From the NCBI GenBank assembly GCA_964489735.1, contig CAZBAL010000026.1, positions 1-21,748 of the forward strand: a DNA stretch of 21,748 bases, in the 5' to 3' direction. The position numbers and the translations under genes were made by a program. The notes beneath the pieces are model-generated. The model worked only from the letters and a program-made list of their open reading frames with translations, made no database searches and had not been told where the DNA came from. This document shows, piece after piece, positions 1-6,833 of this stretch (its first letter is position 1; each line of letters begins with the position of its first letter). Origin of the DNA: Andreesenia sp964489735 (lineage in GTDB: Bacteria > Bacillota > Clostridia > Tissierellales > Gottschalkiaceae).

Positions 1-53
1 ATGCAGAATTCTATGAAACAGGAACCTCGTGACTTTAGTCATGAGAGGTTCAG
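1..53 (+). mobile_element. Candidate right end of an IS200/IS605-type element, with tnpB 3' tail
   Basis: Bases 22-51 fold into an imperfect hairpin: arms 26-34 and 37-45 (CTCGTGACT / AGTCATGAG) pair around a 2-nt loop, extended by GAAC/GTTC at 22-25 and 48-51 with a two-base bulge. Hairpins of this CTCGTGACTTTAGTC type are typical of subterminal ends of IS200/IS605 elements and of the 3' part of TnpB omega RNA. Frame 1 reads NSMKQEPRDFSHERF across the hairpin, which resembles the tails of TnpB proteins whose reading frame runs into the right end. I place the boundary at 53/54 because the addB frame resumes there; this is inference. The catalytic part of TnpB would lie to the left, outside the window. 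Confidence 0.6.
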
Positions 54-125
54 GTATCTATGGACGGAAATGAATATAAAAAGCTGGAGAAAAAGTCACT
101 TTCAGCTATAAAAGATGAGGAATGA
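54..125 (+). pseudogene. addB: 3' fragment of addB (AddAB helicase-nuclease subunit B), interrupted by the element
   Basis: Codons 54-125 read V-S-M-D-G-N-E-Y-K-K-L and then a short tail ending IKDEE before TGA at 123-125. AddB proteins end with an Fe-S cluster cysteine in a CxFD motif followed by a few residues, then N-x-Y-x-x-L and an acidic tail, so this fits the extreme C-terminus just after that motif. The stop overlaps the region upstream of addA, as expected for an addBA operon. Going upstream, the frame hits a stop (30-32) inside the hairpin, so AddB is separated from its last 23 residues. The identification rests on a short segment plus the adjacent addA, so it is good but not certain. 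Confidence 0.6.
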
Positions 126-129
126 TAAT

Positions 130-3100
130 ATGCCAAAATGGACAGATGAACAGCAGGAAGCAATTGAAAACAGAGGTCAGAATCTGCTCATATCTGCTGC
201 AGCAGGTTCGGGAAAGACCGCCGTTCTGGTTGAGAGGATTGTAAATTTAGCAATAAATGGTGAGGCAGATATAGACAAGATGATGATAGTTACTTTTACA
301 AGAGCTGCAGCTGGAGAGATGAGAGAGAGAATCCTTGAAGCTTTCAACAATAAGATTGCAGAGCCCAATTCCAACTCGGAGATAATAAAAAGGCAGATCA
401 ATTTAATAGGAAAATCCATGATAGCTACTATTCACTCATTTTGTACGAGTATTTTGAGAAACTACTTCTATGAAGTGGAGCTGGATCCTAATTTCAGAGT
501 GCTTGAAACAATGGAAGCAGGAATTATGAAGCAGGAGGCTCTTGAAGAAGTATTAGAGGAAGAATACGAAAAGCAGAGCGAAGACTTTATAAAGCTTATA
601 GAGATGTTCACGGGTGATAGAGATGATTCTGAAATAGAAAATATAATTATGAGAACCCATTCATTTATTCAGAGTCAGCCTGAACCGTACAAATGGTTGT
701 CAAAGAAGGTTGAGAAGTTCAATATGACAGAAAGTGAGCTGGAAAATAGCGACTGGTACAATATCGTCATGGAATCAATGAAGATGAAGATTGAAAATGC
801 AGCCGATATGCTGAAATCTGCAATGAAGGTTGCTGAAATGCTCGATGGACCGGAACCATATCTAGATAATCTGATTCCTGAATATGAAGCTGTTGAAAAT
901 GTACTGGAAATATTTTCTGAAATAGAAAATTCGGATATTGATCGTTTAGATAATGCTGGTGATATAAATAGTTTTAGTGATAAAAAATTCAGTCAGCAAT
1001 CAGTTATAAATGCTCTTGATTTTATTGAGTTTAAAAGACTTAAGACAGCGAAAAAGACAGACTATTCAGAGGATTTAATAGAATTATCAAAAGGCTATAG
1101 AGATTCTGCCAAAAAAGAGATAGAAGATCTGAAAAAAAATATAGAAGATATAGATATACAAAATCAGACTGAAATTTTGAATAGAATGTACGGACCTATG
1201 AAATATCTTTCTGAAATAATTGAGAAATTCGATAATAGATATTCTGAGAAAAAAGCAGAAAGAGGTTCGTTAGACTTCAATGATTTGGAGCATAAAACAC
1301 TTAAAATCCTTGAAAATGAAGATATTCAGGAGAGCCTTAGAGAGCGATTTGACTATATTTTCGTGGACGAGTATCAGGACAGTAATATAGTTCAGGAGAC
1401 AATAGTCAACAGGATAAAGAGGGAGGACAATCTGTTTTTAGTTGGTGACGTAAAGCAGAGTATTTACAGATTCAGACTTGCAGATCCTACACTTTTTGTT
1501 GATAAATACAAGCGTTTCAGCAAAGACTCAGACAGAGAGAAACTTTATTACCAAAACTCAACATCCGAGAGTTCAGATGAGAGAGAAAACTGCTTAAACA
1601 GTCTGAATAAGAGAATTGACTTGGCAAAGAACTTCAGGAGCAGGGCTGATGTCTTAGAGTGGACTAATTTCATATTTAAGAATATAATGTCGGAAAAGCT
1701 GGGTGAGATTGAATATGATGAGTCAGCATACTTATACACGGGAGCAGATTATGAAAATGAATATGATACCAGAACTGAAGTAAATATAGTTGAGAGCGAT
1801 GAGATAGAAGATGCAGATGATTATATAAATGAGCTTAGAAAAGAGGAAGTAGAAGCCAAGCTGATTGCTGAAAAGATAAAAGAATTAAAAAAACTTAAGA
1901 CTTATGATGCAAAGAAACGCGAATACAGAAATGTTGAAAATAAAGATATAGTTATTCTGATGAGAAGTATAAAAAACAGAGCGGACAAATATGAGGAGAT
2001 ATTGCTGAATGAAGATATTCCAGTATACACTGACGCTGACAAAGGATATTTCACAGCAGTTGAAGTTAAGGTGTTTTTAAATTTACTAAATATCATAGAT
2101 AATAAAAGACAGGATATTCCTCTAATAAGTACTATGAAATCATTCGTTGGTGGCTTCTCATTAGAGGAGTTATCAGATATTAGACTATTCTCAAAAGAAG
2201 GTTATTTCTATGATGCTGTTTTTAAATATATTGAAGAAAACGAGGACGAACTTTCCTTAAAACTGAAAGAGTTTCTGGATAGGATATCTAACTGGAAGAA
2301 GATGAGCAGGTTTTATAAATTGGATGAATTCATATGGAAAGTAATGATAGAAAGTGACTACTATTATTACGTAGGCTCTCTTAATAATGGCAAGCAGAGA
2401 CAGGCCAATTTAGAACTATTGGTGGATAAGGCTAATGAGATTGAAAAAACATCCGTTTCAGGACTGTTCAACTTTCTGAGATTTTCAGACAGGATAAAAG
2501 ATATAGATTCTGATATGGGTGCAGCGAAGATACTTGGTGAAAATGAGAATGTCGTTAGGATTATGAGTATTCACAAGAGTAAAGGACTGGAATTTCCTTT
2601 CGTAATATGTGCAGGACTGGGGAATTTGTTCAATACTAGAGATACGAGAAGCAATCTTCTATTCCACAAGGATTTAGGTGTTGGAATTGACTATGTGGAT
2701 ATAGAGGAAAGATATAAGATGTCGACAATCTCTAAAAGGGCCATAATTGAGAAGATAAGGATAGAGACTCTATCAGAGGAGATGAGAATTCTCTATGTGG
2801 CGATGACTAGAGCCAAGGATAAACTAATACTGTTTGGAACGGTAAAAGATGCTTCAAAGATTATTGATACTGATAGATTCATGAGCCAAGAGAACAGTCA
2901 AGATATAAGTCAAGATAACAGTCCTGAAATCAGTAACGGGAAGGTTAGTAGAAAAGAGTCTTCCATTCCGCTATCTAAACTGCTATCAGCAAGATCATTT
3001 ATTGATTGGATAGCAATGTCGATCGAGTCGGACACTTCTTATAAGAATTACATTGTGAATATAAGAGGACGAGAAGATGTTTCTATAGCAGAAAAAGCAA

Positions 3101-3810
3101 AAGACATCAGAAAAGAAAATCTTAAAAAGATTATAGAGGAATCCAAAACATCAGATGTGAAAGAGAGCATATATATTGACAGGCTGAACTGGAAATATCC
3201 ATTTGCAGATGAGACAGAAATGCAGTCAAGATTCGGTGTTACAGCATTTTTAGCAAATGAGGACAATAAATCCAGAATAGAAGAGACAGTCGAGCTTCCA
3301 AAGTTTATGGAAGAAGATAGAGAGCCAACTGCTGCTGAAATAGGGACTTCAGTCCACGCTATCTTAGAGAACTTAAGTTTTAGAAAAGACTGGACTAAAG
3401 AAGAACTCATTTTAGAAGCAGAAAAGTTAGTAGCTAGAGAGCTTATAACAGAATATGAATTTGAAAGGATAAATTTTGACTCCATAATTAGTTTCTTTGA
3501 GTCGGAATTATATGACAGAATAAAAAATTCAGACAATATCAGAAAAGAGCAGTCTTTCGTTTATAAGATTTCAGATATAGGCGGAGATATATACCTTCAG
3601 GGAACAATTGACTGCAGTTTTGAAGAAGATGGTGAACTGGTTCTTCTGGATTATAAAACAGATAGAAGTACAAGTGATAGATATTTTAATGAAATGTACA
3701 GTGAACAGCTTAAACTCTATGAAGAAGCAATGGAAGATATTACAAAAAAGAAAGTAAAAGAGAAATACATCTATGCACTGTTTACAGGAAAATTGATTAA
3801 GGTGGTATAG
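130..3810 (+). CDS. addA: ATP-dependent helicase/nuclease subunit A (AddA)
   Basis: AddA is the UvrD-like helicase and RecB-type nuclease subunit of AddAB, which resects double-strand breaks for recombination in Gram-positive bacteria. The 1226-residue protein has the family length. Visible motifs in order are Walker A AAGSGKT (about 24-30), TFTRAAAGEMRERI, ATIHSFC, Walker B VDEYQDSN (about 412-419), GDVKQSIYRFR, NFRSR, SIHKSKGLEF (about 813) and LYVAMTRAKDKL. The C-terminal nuclease has GTSVHAILENL (about 1073), GTIDCSF (about 1158), LLDYKTD (about 1172) and QLKLYEEAM. ATG 130 is preferred over in-frame ATG 115 because GAGG at 117-120 is 9 nt upstream of it. Lineage-specific polar insertions occur before NFRSR and around 920-945. 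Its partner AddB is interrupted upstream, so the AddAB complex may be impaired even though AddA is intact. Confidence 0.96.
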   Translation: MPKWTDEQQEAIENRGQNLLISAAAGSGKTAVLVERIVNLAINGEADIDKMMIVTFTRAAAGEMRERILEAFNNKIAEPNSNSEIIKRQINLIGKSMIATIHSFCTSILRNYFYEVELDPNFRVLETMEAGIMKQEALEEVLEEEYEKQSEDFIKLIEMFTGDRDDSEIENIIMRTHSFIQSQPEPYKWLSKKVEKFNMTESELENSDWYNIVMESMKMKIENAADMLKSAMKVAEMLDGPEPYLDNLIPEYEAVENVLEIFSEIENSDIDRLDNAGDINSFSDKKFSQQSVINALDFIEFKRLKTAKKTDYSEDLIELSKGYRDSAKKEIEDLKKNIEDIDIQNQTEILNRMYGPMKYLSEIIEKFDNRYSEKKAERGSLDFNDLEHKTLKILENEDIQESLRERFDYIFVDEYQDSNIVQETIVNRIKREDNLFLVGDVKQSIYRFRLADPTLFVDKYKRFSKDSDREKLYYQNSTSESSDERENCLNSLNKRIDLAKNFRSRADVLEWTNFIFKNIMSEKLGEIEYDESAYLYTGADYENEYDTRTEVNIVESDEIEDADDYINELRKEEVEAKLIAEKIKELKKLKTYDAKKREYRNVENKDIVILMRSIKNRADKYEEILLNEDIPVYTDADKGYFTAVEVKVFLNLLNIIDNKRQDIPLISTMKSFVGGFSLEELSDIRLFSKEGYFYDAVFKYIEENEDELSLKLKEFLDRISNWKKMSRFYKLDEFIWKVMIESDYYYYVGSLNNGKQRQANLELLVDKANEIEKTSVSGLFNFLRFSDRIKDIDSDMGAAKILGENENVVRIMSIHKSKGLEFPFVICAGLGNLFNTRDTRSNLLFHKDLGVGIDYVDIEERYKMSTISKRAIIEKIRIETLSEEMRILYVAMTRAKDKLILFGTVKDASKIIDTDRFMSQENSQDISQDNSPEISNGKVSRKESSIPLSKLLSARSFIDWIAMSIESDTSYKNYIVNIRGREDVSIAEKAKDIRKENLKKIIEESKTSDVKESIYIDRLNWKYPFADETEMQSRFGVTAFLANEDNKSRIEETVELPKFMEEDREPTAAEIGTSVHAILENLSFRKDWTKEELILEAEKLVARELITEYEFERINFDSIISFFESELYDRIKNSDNIRKEQSFVYKISDIGGDIYLQGTIDCSFEEDGELVLLDYKTDRSTSDRYFNEMYSEQLKLYEEAMEDITKKKVKEKYIYALFTGKLIKVV

Positions 3811-3815
3811 AAATT

Positions 3816-4523
3816 ATGTATGATATTCTTATTCTGGAAGATAATATAGAAGAGCTTAAAGAAATAGAGTCTGTTGTTCAGAACATAGATGAGAATATAA
3901 GTATCTATTCGACAGGATACTCACAGGATGCGTTGGAAGTAGCAGAAGAAAATAATATTAAACTATTTTTGATAGATATTGATCTTCCGGATTTTTCTGG
4001 ATTGACACTTACTGAGTATATAAGGCAGATGGACAGACATAAGTTAACCAATATAATCTTTATCAGTTCTATAGATAATGATAAACTTTCAATATTTAAG
4101 AATTTTCATTGTTATGATTATGTATTAAAGCCTTACGATAAAGAATATTTAAAAGAATTACTAGAAAATATTATTCATTATGGATTTAATGAAAGAGCAA
4201 AGAAATATATTGTAATAGAATATAAATCTTTTAGTTCTAGGATTCCGGTGGAAGATATAATATATATTGAGAGGATATCCAGAAAACTGCATATAATTAC
4301 AAAGGAAGATGAATATGTAATCTCGAATAGAACACTGAGTAGCTTACTTGAAGAACTAGGTGATGGTTTTATTCAACCCTATAGGAGTATTATATTGAAT
4401 ATTGACTTTGTATCCAGTGTAGATTTTGCAGGAAATACAATACATTTAAAAAATATTACAGAAGCAATTCCTATAGGCAGAATGTATAAAAACAAGTTAA
4501 AGGATATGATGAGATGCAAATAA
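3816..4523 (+). CDS. LytTR-family response regulator (AgrA-like)
   Basis: This 235-residue protein has an N-terminal receiver domain and a C-terminal LytTR DNA-binding domain. Receiver residues visible are the acidic pair E8-D9, the predicted phosphoacceptor D54 in LIDIDLPDFSG, S84/S85 in FISS and K105 in LKP. The LytTR part (about 133-232) includes the IPVEDIIYIE segment, the R-x-L-H-I-I strand and the IQPYRSIILNIDFV region typical of the family. It starts 5 nt after addA, with AAGGTGG (3799-3805) inside the addA 3' end as ribosome site, so it is likely co-transcribed. It overlaps the following sensor gene by 10 nt. Such regulators usually control peptide-pheromone, bacteriocin or autolysis genes. 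No agrB or agrD-like gene is visible. The gene and its partner are more AT-rich than addA, which suggests acquisition. Confidence 0.9.
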   Translation: MYDILILEDNIEELKEIESVVQNIDENISIYSTGYSQDALEVAEENNIKLFLIDIDLPDFSGLTLTEYIRQMDRHKLTNIIFISSIDNDKLSIFKNFHCYDYVLKPYDKEYLKELLENIIHYGFNERAKKYIVIEYKSFSSRIPVEDIIYIERISRKLHIITKEDEYVISNRTLSSLLEELGDGFIQPYRSIILNIDFVSSVDFAGNTIHLKNITEAIPIGRMYKNKLKDMMRCK

Positions 4524-5239
4524 ATATTGAAAGAGTTGTATCATCAGCAATCTTTATTATTAGCTATATCATTCTTTTATCTTCGTTGAATAGAAGTTTA
4601 TATTCTGTTAAATGCTTTAAGAAGTGGTTGGGATTTAGCTTTTTTACGATTGGAGTTACGATTGGAATAAGTGCAATATTGGCAAAAATTGGAATCACTG
4701 AGTGGTTATTATATGTTTTTAACATATTCATAAGTATTGTTTTATATATGAATTTTTTCTATCTGCCAATATACAAGTCCATATCTAGCAGCTTGCTTGT
4801 TACAAATATTTTGTTAATCAATATAATAATATCAAAGGTAATTACTATAATGATGATAACAGATTTGGAGAAGGCACTTAATAAGGAGTATATTGTATAT
4901 CTAATCGGAACTGTGCTTGCAATAGTTATAGCTTCATATTTTAGAAAGAACAGGATAGAGATTCCGGATAATAGAAGTTTTATTAATACAGCATTTTTCT
5001 TATGTTTGTTCATTTTAATACTGTTTATATTGAAATACTCTGAGTTCCATAATTATTTACTTTTTGAGGAAAATGCTTTTTCTATATTTGTAGTGTCAAT
5101 AATAATTCAAACTGGAATTATATCAAACACTAAATTTAGTTCGGATGCAGTTATTGCAGATAAGAGGCTTATACGTTCAGAGGAACTTACTAAAAATACG
5201 GAGCAGTTATTTGAGGAAATTAAACTGTCACAACATTAG
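4514..5239 (+). pseudogene. Membrane sensor half of an AgrC-like histidine kinase, ending at an in-frame TAG
   Basis: This 241-codon frame encodes about six to seven hydrophobic segments (roughly residues 8-25, 38-58, 63-115 as two to three, 127-143, 160-177, 187-205) followed by a short coiled linker. That layout matches the polytopic sensor of AgrC/ComD-type kinases. It starts at ATG 4514 with AAAGGA 9 nt upstream and overlaps the response regulator. The last residues are KLSQH followed by TAG at 5237-5239, and the same frame then continues VSNQLQTMRILLEAND. In this kinase family the H-box is H-D-x-x-N-x-L, so the stop occupies the position just after the phosphoacceptor H241. The kinase is therefore probably broken. 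A sequencing error or stop read-through would restore it. Confidence 0.8.
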
Positions 5240-5803
5240 GTTAGTAATCAACTTCAGACTATGAGAATATTACTGGAAGCAAATGATTTAACTTCTGATA
5301 AAGATAGTTATATAGATGATATAAGTAAGAATATTCTATTACAGCAGATTGTAAAATTAGAGAGCAAGCTATTAATGGGATTACTGTATAAAAAGCTAAA
5401 AGAAGCTGAGGATAAAGCTATTCTCTTTCAAATAACAGTTAATAAGCCAGACAAAATAAAGAAGCTTACTGAGTATGAGGTGTTAGAGATTGTGTCATGT
5501 TTGTTAGACAATGCATTTGAAGCATCGATTAGCGACAATCATAAACATAAGGAAGTAATATTCAAACTATATTCAAGAAATGGCAAAGATATTATAGAAG
5601 TTTGGAATAATTTCAAAAGATTAGAATTGAATGAAATAGATAGATTTTTTGAAAAAGGTTTTACAACAAAGAAAGATTTAAAAGAATCTGGCTACGGACT
5701 AGTCAATTTAAAGACTATACTTGAAAAAACAGATGCAGATATATTTATAGAGAATACAGAACTAAGAGGGAGAAATTTCATAAAGTTTAGTATATATATT
5801 TAG
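5240..5803 (+). pseudogene. Catalytic (GHKL ATPase) half of the AgrC-like histidine kinase
   Basis: The frame is identical to the upstream sensor half and is separated from it only by TAG 5237-5239. After the H-box remnant (VSNQLQTMRILLEAND) come a dimerisation helix and a GHKL ATPase domain: N-box LLDNAFEA, a GFTTK segment like the family's GxSTK, and the G-box GYGLVNLKTIL near the end. The first ATG in this half is at 5261 but has no ribosome binding site, and a protein starting there would lack the phosphoacceptor histidine. I therefore treat it as the distal part of a disrupted kinase and not as an independent gene. Such kinases phosphorylate LytTR regulators like the one encoded immediately upstream. 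Confidence 0.78.
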
Positions 5804-6002
5804 TAATATATGGTAGTTGATATTGGATTTGAATTTACTTATATTTTTACTAACTTTCCTAGTAAGATAAATAAAAATAGGGTCACTCCATTTAGACAAT
5901 TAAAATAATCAGTTAGACGAACAGGGTATAATTATAATCAGTATAAATGTATAATGGAACCGAATTGATAAAATAATATATTATACTGAGAGGATTGATA
6001 TT

Positions 6003-6428
6003 ATGTTGAGCCATTTGAGCAGCAGTTTATCTAGAGTAATCTTAATTTTGATCACTATTATTGTGTTAATAGGAACTGGATGTAGTAACCAAGGGAAAAA
6101 TAGAAATTTAAGCAGTAATAGAGTTAAGAATGAAGCTAGAGAAAATTATAGTAAAGTGATAAATAGTGGTCAGGCTTCAGGAACTCAATATTATACTAAA
6201 TACGATTTGTCAGGAGAAAATGGAGAAAAAATAGTATTCTCTGTCAAAAATAATAGCAAGGTAGATGTAGAGATATTTATTAATAAGGAGAGTTCCGTTA
6301 TTAAAGCAGATAGCGAGGGAAGTATATCCACAATTGCAGGCAAAACATTTGTGAATTATGTTTTTAGAGTAATACCAACGCCGAATGGTGGAGAGATTGA
6401 CATTTCGTACAAGATTAGTCAGGAGTAG
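6003..6428 (+). CDS. Putative small lipoprotein of unknown function
   Basis: The 141-residue product has an N-terminal hydrophobic stretch (about 11-24) ending in IGTGCSN, so C27 is a likely lipidated cysteine, although G at position -3 is atypical for a lipobox. The mature part is about 115 residues, polar, with alternating short beta-like segments (KIVFSVKN, VEIFINK, NYVFRVI, EIDISYKI), suggesting a small beta-sandwich outside the membrane. I recognise no family. ATG 6003 has GAGAGGA at 5988-5994, 8 nt upstream. It lies 199 bp after the broken kinase and is followed by a terminator hairpin, so it is probably its own transcription unit or the last gene of the accessory block. It could be a target of the LytTR regulator, but nothing in the sequence shows this. 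Confidence 0.7.
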   Translation: MLSHLSSSLSRVILILITIIVLIGTGCSNQGKNRNLSSNRVKNEARENYSKVINSGQASGTQYYTKYDLSGENGEKIVFSVKNNSKVDVEIFINKESSVIKADSEGSISTIAGKTFVNYVFRVIPTPNGGEIDISYKISQE

Positions 6429-6432
6429 AAGG

Positions 6433-6480
6433 TTAACACAAAAGTCCTAGGTTGATGAATTAACCTAGGATTTTATGTTA
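6433..6480. terminator. Bidirectional terminator-like hairpin after the lipoprotein gene
   Basis: TCCTAGGTT (6445-6453) and AACCTAGGA (6462-6470) form a perfect 9-bp stem with an 8-nt loop, followed by TTTT. The flanks extend it: TAACAcAAAA before and TTTTaTGTTA after also pair, with one mismatch and a one-base bulge. It sits immediately after the stop codon at 6428 and could act on either strand. Confidence 0.7.
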
Positions 6481-6591
6481 CAAAGGTATGCTTTATACTC
6501 TCTCTCTCCATTTTTTGGTTACATTAGATCTGACTTTGTTTCCTAAGTAGTAATATAGTTCCATATAAGCTAACTGTAAAGATATAACGAT

Positions 6592-6620
6592 TCGACAAAA
6601 AGCTGTTTTCTTGCTATAAT
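6592..6620 (+). promoter_or_regulatory. Strong sigma-A-type promoter reading only into a terminator
   Basis: TCGACA (6592-6597) and a perfect TATAAT (6615-6620) are separated by exactly 17 bp. The predicted start is near 6627. The next element is the strong terminator at 6638-6669, with no open reading frame between them, so the expected product is an RNA of about 40 nt. This is inference from consensus matching. Confidence 0.55.
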
Positions 6621-6637
6621 ATGGTCAACAGACTAAG

Positions 6638-6669
6638 CCTAGTGCCCTGCGGGGCCTAGGATTTTTTTT
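6638..6669 (+). terminator. Strong intrinsic terminator upstream of glnS
   Basis: CCTAG-t-GCCC (6638-6647) pairs with GGGC-CTAGG (6652-6660) around the loop TGCG, with one bulged T at 6643. This gives a 9-bp GC-rich stem, followed by A and eight T (6662-6669). It is the most GC-rich and most canonical terminator of the window. It stands alone in an intergenic region, only about 10 nt after a predicted transcription start. Confidence 0.85.
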
Positions 6670-6770
6670 GCAATTTTTCAATGTATCATTACACCTACTC
6701 ATAGTCTATACCAAAAACATTTTATTGTTAAGTACACTATATACTATGTATATTCAATCCTCCTATCTTA

Positions 6771-6799
6771 TTGGAATGAACTCAATTTAGTGATATACT
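6771..6799 (+). promoter_or_regulatory. glnS promoter, extended -10
   Basis: TTGGAA (6771-6776), a 17-bp spacer, and TGaTATACT with the -10 hexamer at 6794-6799. The TG one base upstream makes it an extended -10. The predicted start is near 6806, giving a leader of only about 25-30 nt before ATG 6834. Confidence 0.6.
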
Positions 6800-6833
6800 A
6801 GAATCATACAGCATAATGAAAGGAAGCAGATAT

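Larger units (their letters stand above)
6429..6833. other. Intergenic region between lipoprotein gene and glnS
   Basis: This 405-bp stretch has no credible coding sequence. It holds the bidirectional hairpin (6433-6480), the orphan promoter (6592-6620), the strong terminator (6638-6669) and the glnS promoter (6771-6799). I see nothing recognisable in 6481-6590 or 6670-6770, and no T-box specifier or T-box sequence before glnS. Confidence 0.7.

Noticed and set aside
3048..3536. Minus-strand open frame of 162 codons inside addA
   Set aside because: It is antisense to the nuclease part of a clear addA gene, is very Ser-rich as expected from reverse-read AT-rich codons, and has no ribosome site or known domain.
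5261..5803. Independent short ATPase gene starting at ATG 5261
   Set aside because: No ribosome site, and the frame continues seamlessly from the upstream sensor through a single TAG, so it is better read as the second half of a broken kinase.
5810..5908. 32-codon open frame just after the kinase, considered as a pheromone precursor
   Set aside because: No ribosome binding site, no cysteine/glycine peptide core or leader features, and no agrB-like partner.
6670..6833. T-box leader before glnS
   Set aside because: The predicted start is only about 25-30 nt before the gene, and I find no T-box sequence, specifier stem or antiterminator. The terminator at 6638-6669 lies upstream of this promoter.
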